From Xanthomonas sp. Leaf148 (GTDB taxonomy: Bacteria > Pseudomonadota > Gammaproteobacteria > Xanthomonadales > Xanthomonadaceae): a DNA stretch of 64,000 bases. The position numbers and the translations under genes are program-made. The stretch covers positions 4,252 to 68,251 of the forward strand of contig NZ_LMOP01000010.1 in NCBI RefSeq assembly GCF_001423585.1, read 5' to 3'. Position 1 is the stretch's first letter. Each line of letters opens with the position of its first letter. Below, in pieces: positions 59,312-64,000 of this stretch. A model generated the notes under the pieces. That model was given only the letters and a program-made list of their open reading frames with translations. It was not told the DNA's origin and searched no databases.

Positions 59312-60934
59312 TTGAACGATACCCGTCACGGAGAGCTACGGGCGCCTCATATCAGCGAATCTCGCAGCCTGCCTGTAGAGAAGCATCGCTCGGATATCTT
59401 TTTTGCCGCCGTGGAAACCACGCGGATGCCGATGACGGTCACCGACCCGCATTTGCCTGACAATCCGATCGTGTTCGCCAACCGGGCGTTCCTGGAAATG
59501 ACCGGGTATTCGGCCGAGGAGATCATCGGCAGCAACTGCCGCTTTCTGCAGGGCCCGGAGACCGATCCGGCCAGCGTGCAGGACGTGCGCGAGTCCATCC
59601 AGCACCGCCGCGAACTCGCCACCGAGGTGCTGAATTACCGCAAGGATGGTTCGTCGTTCTGGAACGCGTTGTTCGTCTCGCCGGTGTTCGACGACAAGGG
59701 CAACCTGGTGTATTTCTTCGGCTCGCAGCTGGACGTGAGCCGTCGCCGCGACGCCGAGGACGCCTTGCGCCAGGCGCAGAAGATGGAAGCGCTGGGGCAG
59801 TTGACCGGCGGCATCGCGCACGATTTCAACAACCTGCTGCAGGTGATGTCCGGACATCTGGAAGTGATCCAGATGATGGCATCCAAAGCGGGCGCCAACG
59901 CCGAGCGCATCGCCTTCAGTGCCGAACATGCCGCGATCGCAGCGTCCAAGGCAGCCACGTTGACCCAGCAATTGCTGGCGTTTTCGCGCAAGCAGAAACT
60001 GCGTGGCCGGGTGGTCAATCTCAATGGGCTGGTGTCGGGCATGAACAACATGGCGGAGCGCGCGCTGGGTGGCGGCATCAGCCTGCGGCAGTCGCTCGAA
60101 GACGGGCTGTGGAATTGCCAGATCGACACCACGCAGGCCGAAGTGGCTTTGTTGAACGTGTTGATCAATGCGCGCGATGCGATGGCGCAGTCCGAGCGCA
60201 AAGAAGTGACCGTGCAGACCCAGAACGTGGAGGTCACCAGCCACGATCTGGCCATGCATCACCAGTTGGCGCCGGGCCGCTATGTGAGCATCGCCGTCAG
60301 CGACACCGGTGCGGGCATGCCGCCTGACGTGGCCAGCCGCGTCATGGAACCATTTTTCACCACCAAGGACGAGGGGCAGGGCACGGGGCTGGGGTTGTCG
60401 ACGGTGTACGGCTTCGTCAAACAGTCCGGCGGCACGGTGCGCATCTACAGCGAAGTCGGCGAAGGCACCACGGTGCGGCTGTATTTCCCGGCATCCAGCG
60501 AGTTCGAGAACGACCTGCAGTCAGTCAAGAGCCGTGCCATCGACAAAGGCGGCAACGAGACCATCCTGGTGGTGGAAGACAAGCAGGACGTGGCGGTGGT
60601 GGCCAAAATGTTTCTGGAAAATGCCGGTTATCGCATTCTGTCCGCCTCGAGCGGGCGCGAGGCGATCGAGTTGCTGGAACAGCACCCGGATGTGGATGCG
60701 CTGTTTACCGACCTGATCATGCCCGGTGGCATGAACGGTGTAGTGCTCGCACGCGAAGCGCGCCGCATGCTGCCCAAGGTCAAGGTGCTGCTCACTACGG
60801 GCTATGCCGATGCCAGCATTCAGCGCACCGATGTCGGCGGCGCAGAATTCGACGTGGTCAACAAGCCGTACACCCAGAAGGAATTGCTTAAGCGCATCCG
60901 CATGTTGCTGGATGGGCCGACTGGCGTGGGCTGA
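59312..60934 (+). CDS. LOV-domain hybrid histidine kinase (blue-light receptor)
   Basis: A 540-residue cytoplasmic sensor: LOV/PAS (about 25-145) with flavin-adduct Cys76 in [11 protein letters not shown], HisKA with phospho-acceptor His170 in GGIAHDFNN, HATPase with N-box Asn286 ([10 protein letters not shown]) and [11 protein letters not shown], then a receiver domain with Asp467 in [11 protein letters not shown]. The TTG start gives 540 residues and the best Shine-Dalgarno; a GTG at 59279 is possible. It matches the described X. citri LOV protein as I recall it, which affects virulence, motility and exopolysaccharide. No partner regulator is adjacent. Confidence 0.94.
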   Translation: MNDTRHGELRAPHISESRSLPVEKHRSDIFFAAVETTRMPMTVTDPHLPDNPIVFANRAFLEMTGYSAEEIIGSNCRFLQGPETDPASVQDVRESIQHRRELATEVLNYRKDGSSFWNALFVSPVFDDKGNLVYFFGSQLDVSRRRDAEDALRQAQKMEALGQLTGGIAHDFNNLLQVMSGHLEVIQMMASKAGANAERIAFSAEHAAIAASKAATLTQQLLAFSRKQKLRGRVVNLNGLVSGMNNMAERALGGGISLRQSLEDGLWNCQIDTTQAEVALLNVLINARDAMAQSERKEVTVQTQNVEVTSHDLAMHHQLAPGRYVSIAVSDTGAGMPPDVASRVMEPFFTTKDEGQGTGLGLSTVYGFVKQSGGTVRIYSEVGEGTTVRLYFPASSEFENDLQSVKSRAIDKGGNETILVVEDKQDVAVVAKMFLENAGYRILSASSGREAIELLEQHPDVDALFTDLIMPGGMNGVVLAREARRMLPKVKVLLTTGYADASIQRTDVGGAEFDVVNKPYTQKELLKRIRMLLDGPTGVG

Positions 60935-61067
60935 GCGCGTTGTCGTATCGGGTGGCGCTGCCGTTCCGCGGTGGCCTCACCGATGCGCGATTGGGATTGC
61001 CGATTGGCTGCTGCTGGAAGGCCGCGATGCTCTGGCAGCGTCACCGTGAAAACTTTGCGGACGCCAA

Positions 61068-61191
61068 TAAGAGCGGCTAACAAAACGTAGCGAGCAGTCG
61101 TCAGGTGGGTGTGGACGGCGCGGAGGAACCGGAGTGTACGGGTGGTACATGCCGATTCCGAGCACCACAGTAGTTTTGTTAGCTGCTCTAA
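61068..61191. mobile_element. MITE-like element with TAA target duplication
   Basis: A 120-base element whose ends are inverted repeats: GAGCGGCTAACAAAAC at the left (61071) and GTTTTGTTAGCTGCTC at the right (ending 61188), 15 of 16 matching. Both flanks read TAA (61068-61070 and 61189-61191), a 3-base target duplication. No transposase. A diverged copy without the right end starts at 62725. The flanking parts of 60935-61287 hold no gene. Confidence 0.75.
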
Positions 61192-61287
61192 GCGTGCCTT
61201 GAATCGCGGGCGCCAATGCACGCAAGCGTGGGCAGTGGTTTGCACCGCGGATGGCCGGCGATACAGCCGCAGCGGCGAGCGGTGCGA

Positions 61288-61722
61288 TCAGCGATGCAGA
61301 TCAGGCTCGGCGTGCCGTCGATAGAGCAGGTGCATGCGCATGCCGATCAGCATCGCCAGCACGAACACTAGGCTGGACGGCTGTAATGCAGCCGCGCCGA
61401 GCAGTGCGGGCGCCGGGCAGAGCCCGACCAGCCCCCAGCCGATGCCAAACAGCGCGCTGCCCCACAGTAGTGGGGCGTCGATCTGCCGCTGGGCGGGCAA
61501 CTGCAGCGATGCCCCGCGCAGTGTTCGACCACGCCGACGCGCCCACCAGAACGCAGGTGCCGCGACACCGATGGCGCCGAGCATCACCAGCGCAAGCGAT
61601 GGGTCCCAACGACCGGCGACATCGAGAAAGCCCAGCACCTTGTCCGGATTGGCCATGCCTGAGAGCAACAGACCGATCCCGAAGATCAACCCGGCGATCG
61701 CGCTGCTGACAACCCGATTCAC
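61288..61722 (-). CDS. DUF6691 / YeeE-YedE half-protein 2
   Basis: A 144-residue membrane protein with four spans; it starts at GTG 61722 overlapping the previous gene stop. Signature FGIGLLLSGMANPDKVLGFLDV near the N terminus and GIGWGLVGLCPAPAL with a conserved Cys. It pairs with the next gene to make one YeeE/TsuA-like channel for sulfur species such as thiosulfate. Confidence 0.88.
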   Translation of the reverse strand: MNRVVSSAIAGLIFGIGLLLSGMANPDKVLGFLDVAGRWDPSLALVMLGAIGVAAPAFWWARRRGRTLRGASLQLPAQRQIDAPLLWGSALFGIGWGLVGLCPAPALLGAAALQPSSLVFVLAMLIGMRMHLLYRRHAEPDLHR

Positions 61723-62159
61723 CAAACGCCCCGCAACGTGGCGAGCAAGGCATGCGTGGCGATCGCCACGCCCATGAACACGGAGGTGGCGACCAGCGAG
61801 CGGCGGGCGCCACGGGCGATGCCGCACACCCCGTGCCCGCTGGTACAGCCGCCGCCAAGACGCGCACCGAACCCCACCAACAAACCTGCGCCGAGCAACA
61901 GCCACCATGCCGCCTGCGGCTGCATGGAAGGCAGCGGCCGCACGATGGCCCACAGCGGCACAGCACTCAGCAACCCGAGCACGAAGGCGCCGCGCCAGCT
62001 GCGTTCGCTGCGGTTCTGGCGTTGCAGCAGGCCGCCGACAATGCCGCTGACCCCGGCGATGCGTCCTTCGAATAGCATCAGCCACGCAGCAGCCAGGCCG
62101 ATCAAGCCGCCGCCGGCCAATGCACTCAACGGGGTGAAGTTGCTCCAATCGACGACCAT
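61719..62159 (-). CDS. YeeE/YedE half-protein 1 (sulfur transport)
   Basis: A 146-residue membrane protein with four spans and the hallmark GGGCTSGHGVCGIARGARRS, in which the cysteines line the thiosulfate path in TsuA-type proteins. It starts one base after the ArsR-type gene and overlaps half-protein 2 by four bases: one operon of three genes. Confidence 0.9.
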   Translation of the reverse strand: MVVDWSNFTPLSALAGGGLIGLAAAWLMLFEGRIAGVSGIVGGLLQRQNRSERSWRGAFVLGLLSAVPLWAIVRPLPSMQPQAAWWLLLGAGLLVGFGARLGGGCTSGHGVCGIARGARRSLVATSVFMGVAIATHALLATLRGVW

Positions 62160-62160
62160 G

Positions 62161-62517
62161 TCAGTTTGGCTCCGCGGCGCCGCAGACGCTGGCATACAGG
62201 GCCTGCATCACCGCCAGCACGTCGGTGCTGGCGAGGTGGTAGTAGATGTATTTGCCGGCGCGACGGGTACTGACCAGGCCTTCATCGCGCAACACGCCCA
62301 ATTGCTGCGAAAGCGTGGGCTGCACGATGGCAGTGGCCGCGTGCAGCTCGCCGACATTGCGTTCGCCCTGGGCCAGTTGGCAGAGCAACAGCAGGCGATC
62401 TTCGTTGGCCATGGCCTTGAGCAAGGTGCAGGCGCGCCCGGCCGACGCGCGCAGGCGCTGCATGCTGGCGGGATCGGCGCGGAAGCGTGGTAGTGCGGGC
62501 GTGGCGTGATTCGGCAT
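62161..62517 (-). CDS. ArsR-family regulator of the BigR/SqrR persulfide type
   Basis: A 118-residue winged-helix repressor. DNA helix IVQPTLSQQLGVLRDEGLV, wing STRRAGKYIYYHL. Cys46 (LLCQL) and Cys112 (ASVCG) have the same 66-residue spacing as the redox pair of Xylella BigR, which senses sulfide/persulfide; a third Cys30 is extra. No metal-site motif of ArsR proper. It leads an operon with two YeeE halves, as in the bigR locus, but no sulfur dioxygenase follows here. Confidence 0.9.
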   Translation of the reverse strand: MPNHATPALPRFRADPASMQRLRASAGRACTLLKAMANEDRLLLLCQLAQGERNVGELHAATAIVQPTLSQQLGVLRDEGLVSTRRAGKYIYYHLASTDVLAVMQALYASVCGAAEPN

Positions 62518-62526
62518 GTCTGACAA

Positions 62527-62542
62527 TCTATGTAAAAATAGA
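62527..62542. promoter_or_regulatory. Possible operator of the BigR-like gene
   Basis: TCTAT-GTAAAA-ATAGA, an AT-rich inverted repeat nine bases upstream of the start, in a place expected for autorepression. Only 5-bp arms, so support is modest. Confidence 0.4.
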
Positions 62543-62724
62543 ATGTCTGGCAATAGAGTGTGAGGGTCTAACGGCGTCGCAGGCCGCGTTCCAGAGTCCC
62601 GAAACCCAGTGGTACCGGACCAGCAGCGGTCGGCAATGCACGCAGGCCGCGCCTACACCGCCAGTTGGCACGCGCGCGGCGCAACGGGCGAACGACCTTT
62701 GCGGCACCTCGTCTTGGGGACTTG

Positions 62725-62815
62725 GAGCGGCTCACAAAACGTCGCGGGCAGTCGTCAGGTGGGTGTGGACGACGCGCAAGAGCTGCGGTGGACGCGTGGG
62801 ACATGACGCATCGTG
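62725..62815. repeat. Truncated copy of the MITE-like element
   Basis: Starts GAGCGGCTCACAAAACGT and continues GCAGTCGTCAGGTGGGTGTGGAC, shared with the element at 61068-61191, then diverges around 62790. The right inverted end is missing. The rest of 62543-62916 shows no gene. Confidence 0.6.
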
Positions 62816-62916
62816 CACTGGGTGCGCCCGCTTGGCGGTGAGCGCAGGCGTGCTGCTAGCTACTCTTGGATACCTGAAACAGCGCACTACACGACGCATT
62901 GCCTAACGCGGACGCC

Positions 62917-63192
62917 TCAGCGTACGTGCGGCGAATGCGCGGCAAGGCGCACCTCGCTATGTCGCCAGTCTGTGATATCGCCCGCAGCCTCAAGCCGACC
63001 GCTGCGAACAAGGCGGGCAATGCGCTGCGCAACGTGGTCGGCCGCGTCCTCGACATCGGCCAGCTTCAACTGCGCGTCTGTGAGCGCTCTGGCAATGATC
63101 ATCGCGACCTTCTGCCACTGCGTGTCGACAGCGTCGGTGACAAAGGCATCGATTGCGTGCAGCTCAATGCCGGATGGGCCAGTGCGTGTCAT
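62917..63192 (-). CDS. DUF3658 domain protein
   Basis: A 91-residue soluble protein. The pattern HAIDAFVTDAVDTQWQKVAM, VAQRIARLVRSGRLEAAGD and WRHSEVRL matches DUF3658, a small domain of unknown role that often stands alone in Xanthomonadaceae. No clear ribosome-binding site. Independent gene. Confidence 0.7.
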   Translation of the reverse strand: MTRTGPSGIELHAIDAFVTDAVDTQWQKVAMIIARALTDAQLKLADVEDAADHVAQRIARLVRSGRLEAAGDITDWRHSEVRLAAHSPHVR

Positions 63193-63312
63193 CGCGAATC
63201 ACCGCTGTAGATGTCCGGAGCATCGCCGCAGGATGCGTGATCACGCATTCCTGTGATCGACTCCCGACATCAGTGCCAGTCTCCAATCCCAAATTCCCAA
63301 TCTCGGAACCAA

Positions 63313-63591
63313 CTACTCCTCGCCAAGCGGCGCCACATACCCTTCGGGCTTGTCGGCATTGCGCTCGAACAGGAACTTCTGCAGCTCGGTTTCGAGAAAG
63401 GCGCGATGCTTTGGATCGCGCGGCGATAGCCGGTTTTCGTTGATCAGCATGGTCTGGTGCGCCAGCCATGCCTGCCACGCGGTCTTGCCGATCTGCGCGA
63501 AGATGCGCTGGCCGAGTTCGCCGGGATACGGCACAAAATCCAGGCCGTCGGTGTCGCATTGCTGGTACTGGCAGAACACGGTGCGGGACAT
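63313..63591 (-). CDS. yggX: Fe(2+)-trafficking protein YggX
   Basis: A 92-residue protein with the family start [19 protein letters not shown] and [20 protein letters not shown], then [16 protein letters not shown]. It protects iron-sulfur clusters against oxidative damage and is usually cotranscribed with mutY, as here, 21 bases downstream. AAGGAA precedes the ATG. Confidence 0.96.
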   Translation of the reverse strand: MSRTVFCQYQQCDTDGLDFVPYPGELGQRIFAQIGKTAWQAWLAHQTMLINENRLSPRDPKHRAFLETELQKFLFERNADKPEGYVAPLGEE

Positions 63592-63612
63592 GCGAATTCC
63601 TTTGAGGCGTGC

Positions 63613-64000
63613 TTAAAGCGTGTCGAGCAACTTGCGGATCGGCGCCGGCAAGCCCAGCGAGCCGAGATCGGTGCGGGCGACCCAACGCAGATCGTCATTG
63701 TCGCGCACCGCCGCGCGCAGTGCGACCTTGCGCAAGCGCAACGGCTGCAGATGCAGGCGGTAATGGCTGAAGGTGTGCACGATTGGCGCCATCTCGTTGG
63801 CGCGTTCGTAGTCGCCATCCAGATGCGTGGCGAACCAGGCGCGCATGCCGCTGTCGGTCTCGGCCTGCGGCAGCGTCCACAGCGAGGCCCAGATGCCGGT
63901 GGGCGGGCGACGCTGCAGCAGGATCTCGCCGTGCGCGTTTTCCAGCAGCAGGGCGGTCGCTTCGCGCTCGGGCAGCAGCTTGCCCGGTTTGGGCGTGGGC
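63613..64000 (-). CDS. mutY: A/G-specific adenine glycosylase, 3' part (window edge)
   Basis: The last about 128 codons of MutY, open to the window end. The visible part is the NUDIX-like 8-oxoG recognition domain: ALLLENAHGEILLQRRPPTG, IWASLWTLPQAE, HTFSHYRLHLQP. It removes A opposite 8-oxoguanine. The catalytic and iron-sulfur parts lie beyond 64000. Confidence 0.93.
   Translation of the reverse strand, partial: PTPKPGKLLPEREATALLLENAHGEILLQRRPPTGIWASLWTLPQAETDSGMRAWFATHLDGDYERANEMAPIVHTFSHYRLHLQPLRLRKVALRAAVRDNDDLRWVARTDLGSLGLPAPIRKLLDTL

Overview
The window comes from a Xanthomonas chromosome. Its centre is the complete xanthan (gum) exopolysaccharide operon, flanked by a Xanthomonas-type maltodextrin regulon, the thrS-infC-rpmI-rplT-pheST-ihfA housekeeping block, and a LOV-domain hybrid histidine kinase. 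Short repeats that look like those scattered through Xanthomonas genomes support this (GTAGGAGCGC-type inverted pairs, GGGAATC tandem runs). The species is not resolved; gene order and content fit the axonopodis/citri type best, as an inference from memory.

Layout. 1-1.3 kb: an AT-rich eroded edge of a VirB-type secretion locus, with a frameshifted virB6 tail, an intact DUF4189 secreted protein and a decayed second DUF4189 copy. 1.5-16.8 kb: maltose/maltodextrin utilisation, with a cytoplasmic GH13 alpha-glucosidase, a TonB-dependent receptor, a GH97 alpha-glucosidase, then an operon of six-hairpin glycosidase, MFS sugar symporter and exported alpha-amylase, and a LacI-type regulator. Three perfect copies of one 14-bp palindromic operator lie upstream of the alpha-glucosidase, the receptor and the divergent GH97/six-hairpin pair, so these genes very probably form one regulon. 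17.2-25.1 kb: thrS, infC (with an ATC start codon), rpmI, rplT, pheS, pheT, ihfA, a MerR regulator and tRNA-Pro(GGG). 25.5-39.6 kb: gumB to gumM in order, several coupled by ATGA/GTGA overlaps. GumD, M, H, K and I build the pentasaccharide, F and G acetylate it, L adds pyruvate, and J, E, B and C flip, polymerise and export it.

39.6-47.2 kb: a cupin protein, gumN (a TraB/Tiki-fold protein that has lost both metal-binding histidines), then six tightly overlapping genes: gumO (FabH-like ketosynthase), gumP (metallo-beta-lactamase fold), an SDR, a GT21-like glycosyltransferase, an alpha/beta-hydrolase-like protein and a UGT-type glycosyltransferase. This set looks like an uncharacterised pathway for a glycosylated lipid or polyketide and is the best candidate here for an undescribed system.

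47.6-64 kb: dxs, an HNH nuclease, a 99-bp tandem repeat array, acyl-CoA dehydrogenase, two envelope proteins, tRNA-Phe, a small conserved protein, an S41 protease, a secreted protein, a methyltransferase, the LOV hybrid kinase, a MITE-like element, a BigR-like regulator with a YeeE/DUF6691 sulfur-transport pair, a DUF3658 protein, yggX and the 3' part of mutY, cut by the window edge.
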